Shown here: one piece after another, positions 28,165 to 37,331 of the stretch
Layout of the letters: each line of letters begins with the position of its first letter
Position numbering within the stretch: position 1 is the first letter of the stretch
Source of the DNA: Shewanella sp. TC10
Lineage (GTDB): Bacteria > Pseudomonadota > Gammaproteobacteria > Enterobacterales > Shewanellaceae
Length of the DNA: 64,000 bases
Assembly: GCF_009663145.1 (NCBI RefSeq)
Contig: NZ_VKHR01000012.1
Span: 31,845-95,844 of the forward strand
Direction: 5' to 3'
Notes under the pieces: model-generated
Database searches by the model: none
The model's input: only the letters and a program-made list of their open reading frames with translations
What the model was told of the DNA's origin: nothing
Program-made: the position numbers and the translations under genes

Positions 28165-28974
28165 CTACTCATCATCAAATTGCATCGCTTCTTTAATCTC
28201 ATCGCTGCCAAATCCCTTACGCGATAAATAGGCATAGGCTTTCGATTTATCTTTATAGTCTGATAAGTCGTAACGCTTTTTCATCAGTTGCTCTTTACAG
28301 CTTTGATAGAAATCGATTTCTTCAGCCTGGCTTAACTGATAAATCGTATCTTGAAACTCACTGATATCAATGAGGCGTTGTTTCAATTCTTGTAAAATAA
28401 CCTTCTCGCCTTTGCCTTTATTATAAAGCTTGATGATTTCAGTTCTTAAATCAGCTTTATCAGCTTTTAAAGCTAATTTACTGCGCAATGTTTCCCGTTG
28501 TGGGTGTACAGATAATGCATGATCAATTTCAGCTCTTGAGAATCCTTTACTGGTCATCTGAGCGTAAACTTTCTCTTTATTCGTGCCTTGGAAGTGTTCA
28601 AACTTGTTGAGTAAGCGCGATTTCGCCATTTCAAAGGTATCAATTTGTTGAGTTTCCATGACTTGTTCAATCGCATTATCAATTTCGGGTATTGATATCC
28701 CTCGTTGCTGTAATTTGCGTTTTATGGCGCTAGTACCAATTTCATTATGAAAAGCCAATTCACAGTAACGCACCGCAAAATCTTGATTGCTTTTTAAATA
28801 ACCACTTTCAATTAATTTCGCGAGAACAGTATCAACCCATTGTTGATTATCAGTTTTTCGCTCTAATTTGGTGCGAATTTCACTAATAGTGAAATCCTGC
28901 TGACTTAAGTGCCAATAGGCACTGTTAAACACATTATCAATGGTTTTGGCTTGGCGAAGCGTTTGACGTTGCAT
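28165..28974 (-). CDS. recX: RecX-family protein with a duplicated helical core
   Basis: The 269-residue protein is much longer than the usual 150-170-residue RecX. The first half has the full RecX plan of three-helix repeats (AYWHLSQQDFTISEIRTKL, then VLAKLIESGYLKSNQDFAVRYCE, then GTSAIKRKLQQRGI). The block around YAQMTSKGFSRAEIDHAL is repeated in the second half as YAYLSRKGFGSDEIKEAM. RecX binds the groove of RecA filaments and limits recombination and SOS. recA is not adjacent here, so this is either a displaced recX or a paralogue. There is no clear ribosome site. Confidence 0.75.
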   Translation of the reverse strand: MQRQTLRQAKTIDNVFNSAYWHLSQQDFTISEIRTKLERKTDNQQWVDTVLAKLIESGYLKSNQDFAVRYCELAFHNEIGTSAIKRKLQQRGISIPEIDNAIEQVMETQQIDTFEMAKSRLLNKFEHFQGTNKEKVYAQMTSKGFSRAEIDHALSVHPQRETLRSKLALKADKADLRTEIIKLYNKGKGEKVILQELKQRLIDISEFQDTIYQLSQAEEIDFYQSCKEQLMKKRYDLSDYKDKSKAYAYLSRKGFGSDEIKEAMQFDDE

Positions 28975-29129
28975 AACAAGTAGATCTTTTGATAAGTAAA
29001 ATCAATCGCAGTGTAGCAGAACATCTAAGCGATAAGCATCAGAACTTACTGGACTCATTTATATAGCTAGGGTTTATTCGGCTTGAGCTCATACAGCAAG
29101 GGTTTATTATGTTAGCAAACGGATGCTAG

Positions 29130-29258
29130 CTATTGGCGGTCATTTTTTAAATGAGAAATGCCCCAGAATAAAATGCCAGCTCCTGAGCAAGAAAAGAAAA
29201 AGAATAACCCTATGCCTATAGGAGAACCCCATGATAAAACACTATAAAGCACGTCCAT
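29130..29258 (-). CDS. Small single-helix membrane protein (42 residues)
   Basis: A 42-codon ORF starts ATG at 29258 after a GAGG site and ends TAG at 29130. Its N-terminal part reads MDVLYSVLSWGSPIGIG and is followed by an aromatic hydrophobic segment and a basic/polar tail (SHLKNDRQ). This is the plan of a single-pass inner-membrane microprotein. It sits in an otherwise empty 677-base gap. The function is unknown, and it is too short for usual ORF cut-offs. Confidence 0.6.
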   Translation of the reverse strand: MDVLYSVLSWGSPIGIGLFFFFSCSGAGILFWGISHLKNDRQ

Positions 29259-29374
29259 GTTTAATTTCCTCTGACTTGAATAAAGGCTGAATGTTCGAAA
29301 TTGATGTTAATTAACATCCAAATCAGTATAAGAAAGCTTTAGCTGAAATCCAAATTTGTCAGTTTCTAGTTGTA

Positions 29375-29430
29375 ACTTCCTACTTCCTACTTCCTACTTC
29401 CTACTTCCTACTTCCTACTTCCTACTTCTA
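29375..29430. repeat. Heptanucleotide tandem repeat, eight units
   Basis: ACTTCCT is repeated seven times exactly, followed by an eighth unit with one change (ACTTCTA). It lies about 120 bases upstream of the microprotein start. Confidence 0.97.
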
Positions 29431-29482
29431 AAATCAGGCTGAAAGAAGAGATTAATGTGACATGTTTAGAATACTTCACGAT

Positions 29483-29538
29483 TGTTTGTATATGGTTATT
29501 CGTTCATGACTGTTCTTATATGGTTATTCGTTTATGAC
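29483..29538. repeat. 28-bp imperfect tandem repeat
   Basis: Two units centred on ATATGGTTATTCGTT(C/T)ATGAC follow each other with a 28-base period. Confidence 0.85.
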
Positions 29539-29592
29539 AATTCGTTGATGGTAGGTAGATTATCAGCAGATGCAATTAGAGATGAGGCAGCG

Positions 29593-29626
29593 AAAAAAAA
29601 AGTCGTGAACAGCTTGCCACGACTTT
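29593..29626 (-). terminator. Terminator of the DUF2913 gene
   Basis: A AAAGTCGTG/CACGACTTT stem with a ten-base loop. The eight A at the left give a T-run on the minus strand. Confidence 0.85.
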
Positions 29627-29651
29627 AGGTACCAATAAGAAGTAGATAAGG

Positions 29652-30317
29652 CTATTTAATTAAAAAGCACAGTTGTTTCAGTTGGTTATTAGGGGCAATA
29701 AGATAAGTCTTATGATGTTTTATCATACTGGTTTTTTTGTTGCCAGGGCTGACTAACAAGCCTTTTTCTAAGGCTTTTTCAGCAAAGTGATTTTCATCAC
29801 CGCGAACATAAATAGGCAGTGATTTAACTAACTTTTCACCATCAAAATGGCTTTCAAGTTGTAACTCACACACCACAAGGCTTGACTGACCATTACCTGC
29901 GAGTTTGAGTTTAGTGCCGCGATTATCAGAGAAAGCGCTATCAGCGATAACAAACCAATCTTCGCTTTCAAGTTCTGCTAATAATTGAGTTATACCTTGA
30001 TGTTGGGATAGTTCAGCTTGTTGTACTTGTCGGTACTGCTTGGCAATTCGTTCAAATAGCTGAGGTAGCATAGCACCAGCACCTTGGCTACGAGCCATTC
30101 TGATCCAAGCTGAAATGTCGTCGGCTACCAATTTTGAAAAACGTTTTATTCGAAAAGATTCAACTAGCCATGCACATAAAAAATGACTTTCTTGAGCGGG
30201 TGTACGCTTGGCTTTTTGATTTTCAGCAGAATCTTGCAGTGCTTGAATGCCTGCTTCGGCGACGTCTAAAATGGCTTGATTGTATGTTTGGGTTTGCACT
30301 ATTGGGGCACCGTTCAT
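29652..30317 (-). CDS. DUF2913-like protein
   Basis: The 221-residue soluble protein resembles the DUF2913 family of Vibrio and Shewanella in its first 90 residues (TPAQESHFLCAWL, then KRFSKLVADDISAWI) and in its closing YLIAPNNQLKQLCFLI. No catalytic motif is visible, and the family has no assigned function. It has its own terminator and a GGA ribosome site. The assignment rests on remembered pattern only. Confidence 0.6.
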   Translation of the reverse strand: MNGAPIVQTQTYNQAILDVAEAGIQALQDSAENQKAKRTPAQESHFLCAWLVESFRIKRFSKLVADDISAWIRMARSQGAGAMLPQLFERIAKQYRQVQQAELSQHQGITQLLAELESEDWFVIADSAFSDNRGTKLKLAGNGQSSLVVCELQLESHFDGEKLVKSLPIYVRGDENHFAEKALEKGLLVSPGNKKTSMIKHHKTYLIAPNNQLKQLCFLIK

Positions 30318-30497
30318 TAAATTGTTCCATCACAGAAATATTCGATGATGGAACGTTGCAACTGGATAAATTACTCTAGCTGTATTGTAGCAGAGGTGGT
30401 TAAACCGCTGCTACAAACTTAATGTAATCACTGCCACCAAAAGCTGCAAATGAATCTGTGCTTTGCAAAAGTTTACAGCACTTAAATTAATGAACTG

Positions 30498-31133
30498 TTA
30501 CTGCTGTTGTAGTAATTTTGCTGCAGTTAAAATTAGCTCTGGAGCAGGACGCACTTTATAGTTTGGATTGATGTACTGAAAATGCACCAGACCTGATTTA
30601 TCAGCTACATAAACTGCAGGAACAGGTAAAACTAAGCGTTCTTCACCCTCAGGCGTAGTCCAAAGTGTGTTGTTTACTTTGAGTTTTGCTTGATACATAG
30701 AGGTCACTTTTTCGCTGGTGTAGAACGCAATACCAAACGCTTGTGAAGCCGCCATTTTTTCATCTGACAACAACAAGTAATCTAATTCATTGTCGTTAAT
30801 TGACGCTTTTAATTTTTCTGGTGAATCTGGTGAAATCCCCACTAGTTGAAAACCCATTTCAATTAGTTTTGGTTCAATTGCCTTTAATTGTCCCATTTGC
30901 ACATTACAGAAAGGACACCAGCCGCCACGATAGAAAAAGAAGATCGTTGGTTTTTTGGCTGTGAGTTCTTCAAGATTAACTTTATTCCCTTCTACATCCT
31001 GCAGCTCAACACTAGGGATTTGCTGGCCATTCATTAGTGGCATTACGTGATATTCATCACTAGCAATAGGTTTAGCCAATGAAGGTAAGCTAAATAGTGT
31101 CACTGCGGCGGCTAAGATAATTTTTTTTAACAT
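30498..31133 (-). CDS. Secreted AhpC/TSA peroxiredoxin-like protein
   Basis: The protein has an N-terminal signal peptide (MLKKIILAAAVTLFSLPSLA) and a thioredoxin-fold domain with the redox motif RGGWCPFCNVQMGQL (CxxC-type CPFC). Such periplasmic proteins reduce peroxides or disulfides. The physiological substrate is not evident. I chose the ATG at 31133, which has GGAT about 7 bases upstream and gives a clean signal peptide. In-frame starts at 31145 and 31151 add a few residues. It appears monocistronic. Confidence 0.85.
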   Translation of the reverse strand: MLKKIILAAAVTLFSLPSLAKPIASDEYHVMPLMNGQQIPSVELQDVEGNKVNLEELTAKKPTIFFFYRGGWCPFCNVQMGQLKAIEPKLIEMGFQLVGISPDSPEKLKASINDNELDYLLLSDEKMAASQAFGIAFYTSEKVTSMYQAKLKVNNTLWTTPEGEERLVLPVPAVYVADKSGLVHFQYINPNYKVRPAPELILTAAKLLQQQ

Positions 31134-31239
31134 GCTGAAATCCATATTCAATTAAAAGGGAAGAACTGTTTAAGTGCCCTAACTAGACACTTTTTTATGG
31201 TTGATCGTTAGGTGTCGTTCAAATTCGCTTTAACAGCGA

Positions 31240-31522
31240 CTAGGGGCTGTTGATCTTTGCTGGTTGAGTTTTGTTCGAGTTAAAAACATTTTAATTGAGG
31301 CGGATGGATTGATGCCTAGTCATCTAAGCACCTTTTATTCACAAAGATGCATACAACAAAGATTAAAACGTTTTTAGCCGAACCCTTCGGGCAGCGTTTG
31401 TTGGCCATTTTTACTGCGTTATCGACTTTTTATGTAGAATAACTACACCACAAAGTCTCTACCTTGTATAAATAGTCAACAATTCGCTGCAAAAATAACC
31501 TTGAAAGATCATCAGACCCTAA
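31240..31522 (+). mobile_element. MITE-like repeat element, full copy 1
   Basis: About 283 bp, clearly homologous to 54910-55178 along nearly the whole length. The ends form imperfect inverted repeats (CTAGGGGCTGTTGATCTTT at the left, the complement of ATTAGGGTCTGATGATCTTT at the right). Inside are two hairpin zones: arms AAAAACATTTTAAT/ATTAAAACGTTTTT, and CAGCGTTTGTTGGC with its complement near 31485. No ORF spans it. It sits upstream of the peroxiredoxin gene and downstream of rhlE. Confidence 0.85.
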
Positions 31523-31559
31523 TTAGACCTGAGCATAGCAGTTTTTATTTCATTGAATT

Positions 31560-31648
31560 AAAGTAAAAGTGAATATGGGTTTACTTTTTGTTATTAAAGA
31601 CAAAAAGTAAAAGTGAATATGGGTTTACTTTTTGTTATTAAAGACAAA
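31560..31648. repeat. Exact 44-bp tandem duplication carrying a hairpin
   Basis: Positions 31560-31604 and 31604-31648 are identical with a 44-base period. In the second copy AAAAAGTAAA (31602-31611) pairs with TTTACTTTTT (31624-31633). Confidence 0.95.
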
Positions 31649-31659
31649 CAGCAGGCAAT

Positions 31660-31683
31660 AAAAAAGGCGCTATCAGCGCCTTT
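31660..31683 (-). terminator. Terminator of rhlE
   Basis: An AAAGGCGC/GCGCCTTT stem with a TATCA loop. Its minus-strand end runs into a T-run. Confidence 0.88.
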
Positions 31684-31719
31684 AATGGAGTTACATATGA
31701 AGTCACAACTAAATATAAA

Positions 31720-33021
31720 TTACTTAAGTTTTTTGTATTTTACAGTGCTGCTAGATTTACCAACGGTAACTCGGCGACCTTGCATGTTACGCTCTGCTGC
31801 AACCTGAGCGCCAGCACTGTCTGAGCGTTGTTGTTTTTTAGCAAAACTACGACGTTTTTGAATTTGCTTAAGTAATAGCTCGCGGCTACCCACTTCATAG
31901 CCAGCAACTGTGATACGACGGATCGGCTGACCAATTAACTTTTCAATATCCGCTAATGTGCGCTCTTCTTCACGGCTTACAAACGAAATAGCAGTACCTG
32001 ATTTACCTGCGCGGCCAGTTCTACCAATACGGTGAACATAATCTTCTGCTAAGAAAGGTAAGTCGTAATTAACAACATAGCCAAGGTTTTGAATATCTAA
32101 GCCACGGGCTGCCACTTCTGTTGCGACTAATACGCGAACTTTACCTTCAACAAACTCACGTAGTGCACGGCGGCGGCTACCTTGTGCCTTTTCGCCATGT
32201 ACTACTGCTGATGGGATCCCATCTAGGTTTAATTCTTTTACTAATACATCTGCAGCATCACGAGTGGCGGTGAACACTAAGACTTGTTGCCAGTTTTTAG
32301 TACCGATGAGCTCTGATAACAGTTCACGTTTACGACGCTGCTCAACAGGGTAAACCACTTGGCTTACCGTTGCTGCTGTGGTGTTTTGTTTGTCGGCTGT
32401 AATCACTTTTGGCTTATCGAGCATTTCGTTAGCCAGCTTTTTAACTTCTGTTGAGAAGGTTGCCGAAAATAATAAGTTCTGACGCTGTTTGTTGACTGCT
32501 TGAAGGATTTTTTGAATGTCAGTACTAAAACCCATGTCTAGCATACGGTCAGCTTCATCAAGCACTAAAAACTCAACGTTTGATAAGCTCAAGTTACATG
32601 CTTGAAGATGCTCTAATAAGCGACCTGGCGTCGCGACAATAATGTCAGCACCACGTTTAAGCTTTTGTGCTTGAGTTGCGACTTTAACGCCACCATAAAT
32701 GGTCAACACTTCAATGTTGATATTTTTACTGTAGTCGTTAATGTTTTCGGCAACTTGCGCAGCTAATTCGCGTGTTGGCGTAAGAATTAATGCGCGAGTA
32801 TTTGAGTGTTGTAATTCGCGAGGGTTCTCTACCATTTTCTGTAGCATTGGTAAGGAAAATGCTGCTGTTTTACCCGTCCCCGTTTGCGCACTTGCGAGCA
32901 CATCTTCACCGCGGCGAATAGCTGGAATAGCTTGCTGCTGAACAGGTGTCATAGTTTTATAACCGCAATCAGCGATCGCACTTAGTATTTCTGGGGCGAA
33001 GCTAAAAGATTCAAATTTCAT
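31720..33021 (-). CDS. rhlE: DEAD-box RNA helicase, RhlE type
   Basis: The 433-residue cytoplasmic helicase carries all DEAD motifs: a Q-motif (GYKTMTPVQQQAI), AQTGTGKT, PTRELAAQ, VLDEADRMLDMGF, SATFS, and HRIGRTGRAG near 340. A basic C-terminal tail of about 60 residues is typical of RhlE. It remodels RNA, for instance during ribosome assembly or RNA decay in the cold. AGGAAAG precedes the ATG. It is a single gene with its own terminator. Confidence 0.92.
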   Translation of the reverse strand: MKFESFSFAPEILSAIADCGYKTMTPVQQQAIPAIRRGEDVLASAQTGTGKTAAFSLPMLQKMVENPRELQHSNTRALILTPTRELAAQVAENINDYSKNINIEVLTIYGGVKVATQAQKLKRGADIIVATPGRLLEHLQACNLSLSNVEFLVLDEADRMLDMGFSTDIQKILQAVNKQRQNLLFSATFSTEVKKLANEMLDKPKVITADKQNTTAATVSQVVYPVEQRRKRELLSELIGTKNWQQVLVFTATRDAADVLVKELNLDGIPSAVVHGEKAQGSRRRALREFVEGKVRVLVATEVAARGLDIQNLGYVVNYDLPFLAEDYVHRIGRTGRAGKSGTAISFVSREEERTLADIEKLIGQPIRRITVAGYEVGSRELLLKQIQKRRSFAKKQQRSDSAGAQVAAERNMQGRRVTVGKSSSTVKYKKLK

Positions 33022-33230
33022 CGGTAGACTTTCCTATGGTAATCACGTTATTCAACAGTTTAAATGCTTGCCGATTGTAGATAGAAGTATAACGGCTATT
33101 ACAAGCGGCGGCGGAGTATAACAAATAAAATTGATTAATTCTTAACTTAATTTTCAACGAACTGGTTTAGTTGATTAATCAGGGTTTTAATTGTGCTTTT
33201 TTCGGTTATAAGTTACCTCAATGTTGGCAT

Positions 33231-33261
33231 AAAAAAGCCAAGCTTTAACTCGCTTGGCTTT
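33231..33261 (-). terminator. Terminator of the aminopeptidase P gene
   Basis: The AAAGCCAAGC/GCTTGGCTTT stem has an eight-base loop, and the A-run at the left is a T-run on the minus strand. Confidence 0.87.
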
Positions 33262-33295
33262 CGAAACCGTTAACCTTTACTACATTCAGTTAAGG

Positions 33296-35083
33296 TTAAA
33301 TTGCTTGAGTCACCTCAGTTAACCAGACTAAGTCTTCACCTTGCATCAAGGGTGAGATGGTTTTAAATACTAGCGCGTGATATGCGTTAAACCAGTTCAC
33401 TTCAGCCTCAGACAATAATGACTTATCAACTAAACGCTTATCCATTGGGATAAGTGTAAGCGCATCAAACTCCATCATTTCTCGCTCTGCATTGGCTAAG
33501 CTAGTTGATGGAACTACAGCGACTAAGTTTTCGATACGGATACCAAATTCATCTGCGCGGTAATATCCTGGTTCGTTTGAAAGCACCATACCTGGTACAA
33601 GTGCTACACCATTGACATTTTTACCGATACGCTGCGGCCCTTCATGAACACTCAAGAAGTGGCCTACACCGTGGCCGGTGCCGTGGTCGTAATCAAAACC
33701 ATGCTGCCATAAGTACTGACGAGCAAAACCATCAAGTTGCTGACCTGAAGTCCCTTTAGGAAATTTAGCTTGGTCTAGCGCAATATGTCCTTTCAAGACT
33801 AATGTGAACATTTTTTGCTGCTCGGCAGTCACATCGCCAATGGCTATTGTACGGGTAACATCTGTGGTGCCATCAATGTACTGTGCACCAGAATCAACGA
33901 GGTAAATGCTGTTCATGGTCATTTTGCTTGGAGTGCCATCGAGGTGATTGTAATGACACATAGCGCCATTGCCGCCGGTGGCAGAAATCGTATCAAAACT
34001 CGGCTCACGATATAGCGGATCGCTTAAGCGGAACGATTCAAGTTTATCAGCGAGTTCAGCTTCATCATGCATGATATTAGCTGCGACTTTTCGATCAAGC
34101 CATGCAAGAAAACGACTGACAGCTACGCCATCTCTGACATGGCTTTCACGCATGCCATTAAGCTCTGCTGCATTCTTTTGCGCTTTAGGTAGTGCAACAG
34201 GATCGCTACCTGCAATTAGAATCGCTCCAGCATTTTTAGCTGTTAATTGACTCCAAGCATTCGCGGTATTTGGGTCAGCAAGTAATTTTACACCGTCTAA
34301 TTGAGCCAGAGCATCGGCAAGTAATGATTCATCTTTAAACTCAACACCGCTACCTACATGCTCATTAAAGCCTGCAGGCAGTTTATTACTGTCAGCAAAT
34401 AAGGTCATATCACCATTAGCTGATAACAGCGCACAACCAAGTGTCACCGGAAGTCGTGGCACATCGCTGCCACGAATATTCAATAACCAGCAAAATGAAT
34501 CGAGTGCTGAAACTAAAGCCATATCAGCGCCTTCTTTCGCAACTAGCTCACCAATTTGTTGGCGTTTCTCAAGACTATTGCGGCCAGCGCCTTCATGACT
34601 AAATAAGGTAATTAACTCACTTGAAAGCGCAGGGCGGTCATGCCAATGGATATCAATTGGGTTTTCATCAACACAAACTAAACTCATATCAGCTTTAATC
34701 AGTTTCTGCTCAGCTTGCTCAAACCAAGCTAGCGTGTGTAAGCGACTATCGATACCGACTCTTTTTCCTGCGCCAAGTTGCTCAATTAACCATTCTACCT
34801 GTGGCGTGTCATACAAGCTTTGGTAACTAAATAACTCTGGGCTAACTTGTTGCTTAACTTGAACGGTATAACGACCATCAATGAAAATTGCCGCGCTATC
34901 TTTTAATACGATAGCCATGCCAGCTGAACCGGTAAATTCCGTTGCCCATAGTAGGCGTTCATTTCGCTCTGGGACATATTCCCCGAGGTATTCATCAGCT
35001 CTAGGAATAATGAATGCATCTAGATTATGTTTGGTAAGTTCCTGACGAATGGCATCAAGGCGCTGATTAATGATCTCTGACAT
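33296..35083 (-). CDS. Aminopeptidase P family protein (M24B, long form)
   Basis: The 595-residue metallopeptidase has two creatinase-like N-terminal domains and a pita-bread catalytic domain. The metal ligands are seen in VDSGAQYIDGTTDVTRT (two Asp), GHGVGHFLSVHEGP (His), LSNEPGYYR (Glu) and GIRIENLV (Glu). It removes N-terminal residues preceding proline. The length matches the long XPNPEP-type enzyme, not the 440-residue PepP. GGAG lies before the ATG. A second M24 gene is divergent next to it. Confidence 0.92.
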   Translation of the reverse strand: MSEIINQRLDAIRQELTKHNLDAFIIPRADEYLGEYVPERNERLLWATEFTGSAGMAIVLKDSAAIFIDGRYTVQVKQQVSPELFSYQSLYDTPQVEWLIEQLGAGKRVGIDSRLHTLAWFEQAEQKLIKADMSLVCVDENPIDIHWHDRPALSSELITLFSHEGAGRNSLEKRQQIGELVAKEGADMALVSALDSFCWLLNIRGSDVPRLPVTLGCALLSANGDMTLFADSNKLPAGFNEHVGSGVEFKDESLLADALAQLDGVKLLADPNTANAWSQLTAKNAGAILIAGSDPVALPKAQKNAAELNGMRESHVRDGVAVSRFLAWLDRKVAANIMHDEAELADKLESFRLSDPLYREPSFDTISATGGNGAMCHYNHLDGTPSKMTMNSIYLVDSGAQYIDGTTDVTRTIAIGDVTAEQQKMFTLVLKGHIALDQAKFPKGTSGQQLDGFARQYLWQHGFDYDHGTGHGVGHFLSVHEGPQRIGKNVNGVALVPGMVLSNEPGYYRADEFGIRIENLVAVVPSTSLANAEREMMEFDALTLIPMDKRLVDKSLLSEAEVNWFNAYHALVFKTISPLMQGEDLVWLTEVTQAI

Positions 35084-35301
35084 GGTAGCTCCATTGGAGG
35101 TTGCTGATTGGCTCAGTCTTATTAAGGAAAGGCGATTATCGCAATTGCATTAGGTGCTTTGCAAGTAAAGAGCTTGCATGTTTAGCTGTTGCATTTGTGA
35201 TAAGCCATTAAACATATTTTGTAACTTTATATTGTATACATTTTTGATTTGCAGTTTACACTATGGCAAATATCTCATCACCCTTAATTTTGGAGTCATT
35301 T

Positions 35302-36519
35302 ATGACCATAGGTGTCGGTACTCAAACCCAAGAACAGGCATTTGCTAGTTTGTCGGATATGACAATGGATGTAGCCAGCATAGGTTTACCTGAATTTGAA
35401 CAGCGTATTGCTAAAGCACAACGCTTAATGAAGCAGCAAGGCATTGAAGCGATTTATGTTAATGCAGGGACTAATTTGTACTATTTTACGGGCACAAAAT
35501 GGTACGCCAGTGAACGAGTTGTAGGAGTCATTATTCCTGCTGTTGGTGAGGTTGAGTATATTGCCCCAGCATTTGAGCTAGATACCTTAGAAGGGTATAT
35601 GGCGATTAAAGGTAAGGTAAATACTTGGCAAGAAGATGAAAGTCCATATGCTTTATTTGCTCAGACCTTGGCAAATATGGGGATTAAAAACGGCAAGGTA
35701 GGCATTGATGAGTCTACTGCTTTTTTCATTTTTGATGGTATGCGACTTGCTGATGATAGCTATAACTACATTAATGCTAAAAGCATTACTGCAGGTTGTA
35801 GAATGATTAAGTCTGCTGCAGAACTCGCGTTACTTCAACGCGCTAAAGATATGACTTTAGCAGTGCATGTTGCTGCAGCCAGCATGTTACATGAAGGGAT
35901 AACCACAGCTGAGGTTGAAGCTTTTATCCATGAAGCTCATAAACGTGTTGGCGCTCCAGCGGGCTCGTATTTCTGTATTGTGTTATTTGGTGAAGATACT
36001 GCTTATCCACATGGCGTTAAATCACCCAAAACACTAGAAAAAAATGATACGGTTTTGATTGATACTGGTTGTCAGTTAGGCGGCTATAACTCTGACATCA
36101 CTCGCACTTATGTTTATGGTGAGGCAAATGACCGTCAACGTAGTTTATGGGCACTTGAGCAAGAGGCACAATTAGCCGCTTTTGCTGCTGCACAAATTGG
36201 TGAAACCTGCGCTAATGTCGATAAAGCTGCAAGAGCTGTGATTGTCGATGCTGGCTTTGGGCCTGGATATGATGTCCCTGGTTTACCGCACCGTACGGGT
36301 CATGGAGTAGGTCTTGATATTCATGAGTGGCCTTATTTAGTACTAAATGATCACACACCACTAGAAGCAGGTATGTGTTTTAGTAATGAGCCAATGCTGT
36401 GTGTACCAGGCGAGTTTGGCGTACGTCACGAAGATCATTTCTACATGACTGAATCTGGCCCTGTTTGGTTTACTAAACCAGCTAAGTCTATTGACGATCC
36501 GTTTGGTTTAGCTAAGTAA
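35302..36519 (+). CDS. M24-family Xaa-Pro peptidase
   Basis: The 405-residue protein has a creatinase-like N-terminal domain and a catalytic domain with the five metal ligands: LIDTGCQLGGYNSDITRT, HRTGHGVGLDIHEWP, FSNEPMLCVP and GVRHEDHF. It is probably a cytoplasmic prolidase or aminopeptidase for proline peptides. I chose the ATG at 35302 because GGAG lies 6 bases upstream; the ORF continues upstream to 35263 without a ribosome site. It is divergent from the long aminopeptidase P, so the two may share control. Confidence 0.88.
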   Translation: MTIGVGTQTQEQAFASLSDMTMDVASIGLPEFEQRIAKAQRLMKQQGIEAIYVNAGTNLYYFTGTKWYASERVVGVIIPAVGEVEYIAPAFELDTLEGYMAIKGKVNTWQEDESPYALFAQTLANMGIKNGKVGIDESTAFFIFDGMRLADDSYNYINAKSITAGCRMIKSAAELALLQRAKDMTLAVHVAAASMLHEGITTAEVEAFIHEAHKRVGAPAGSYFCIVLFGEDTAYPHGVKSPKTLEKNDTVLIDTGCQLGGYNSDITRTYVYGEANDRQRSLWALEQEAQLAAFAAAQIGETCANVDKAARAVIVDAGFGPGYDVPGLPHRTGHGVGLDIHEWPYLVLNDHTPLEAGMCFSNEPMLCVPGEFGVRHEDHFYMTESGPVWFTKPAKSIDDPFGLAK

Positions 36520-36553
36520 TTCTTAGCGCTAAAACCGAATGCTTGAGCAAAAT

Positions 36554-36594
36554 AAAAATGCCCTATTGGTGATTAAGCCAATAGGGCATTTTTT
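36554..36594. terminator. Bidirectional terminator between the M24 and FKBP genes
   Basis: A 15-bp stem AAAATGCCCTATTGG/CCAATAGGGCATTTT lies around an eight-base loop between convergent genes. Confidence 0.9.
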
Positions 36595-36651
36595 GATTCA
36601 GACTTTTTAACGGTTTTATTTTTATGCTTAGTCTTATTCTTAGTTTTAGTC

Positions 36652-37122
36652 TTAGTTAATCGCTAATAACTCAACTTCAAAAATCAGTACCGAACCACCT
36701 TCAATTTTACCTGCTGCACGGTTGCCATAGGCTAAAGTGCTTGGGACAAAGAATTTAAATTTATCGCCAACATTCATCAACTGAACGCCTTCAGTCCAAC
36801 CTGGAATAACGCGATTAAGTGGGAAATCAATACTTTGACCACGGTCGACTGAGCTATCGAAAATAGTGCCATCAATCAAGGTGCCGTGATAATGCACGGT
36901 AACGGTATCAGTCGCTTTTGGGTGTTCAGTTCCTTCACCTTTGTGCATCACTAAATACTGCAGGCCCGAAAGTGTGGTTACTACACCTTCTTTTTGTTGG
37001 TTTTCTAGTAAGAAAGCGTCGCCCTTAACGATATTCTCTTGCGCTGCTTTTTTATTATTTGATTGGGTGAAAAAGTAAAAGATGAGTCCTGCGATAACGC
37101 ATACAGCCAAAACGACTTTCAT
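36652..37122 (-). CDS. FKBP-type peptidyl-prolyl isomerase, membrane-anchored
   Basis: The protein has an N-terminal hydrophobic anchor (VVLAVCVIAGLIFYFFT) and one FKBP domain. Typical residues are seen: YHGTLIDGTIFDSS, FPLNRVIPGWTEGVQLM, and FFVPSTLAYGNRAAG. It speeds proline isomerisation in periplasmic proteins. I chose the ATG at 37122, since AGGA lies 9 bases before it, while the ATG at 37131 touches the site. It is a single gene. Confidence 0.9.
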   Translation of the reverse strand: MKVVLAVCVIAGLIFYFFTQSNNKKAAQENIVKGDAFLLENQQKEGVVTTLSGLQYLVMHKGEGTEHPKATDTVTVHYHGTLIDGTIFDSSVDRGQSIDFPLNRVIPGWTEGVQLMNVGDKFKFFVPSTLAYGNRAAGKIEGGSVLIFEVELLAIN

Positions 37123-37331
37123 AGTGTTCATTCCTATGTATTTTTTTTAAGTTTATACCGCTGAAAGCTCAAGGTTGAACCAGAGTCTCCAATGAAGAGG
37201 TCTAATAACAGCTCATGATATAAACGCTTGTAGGGTGCATGTTACTGATTGAATTTAGCAGGGTAAAGCGAAAGCTTGTTTTGTTGTGTTTAGGTTTTAT
37301 CTAGCAGCGGAAATAACTGTCAAATGTGACA

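Noticed and set aside
29375..29430. CRISPR-like array
   Set aside because: The units are seven-base with no spacers, so this is a simple repeat.
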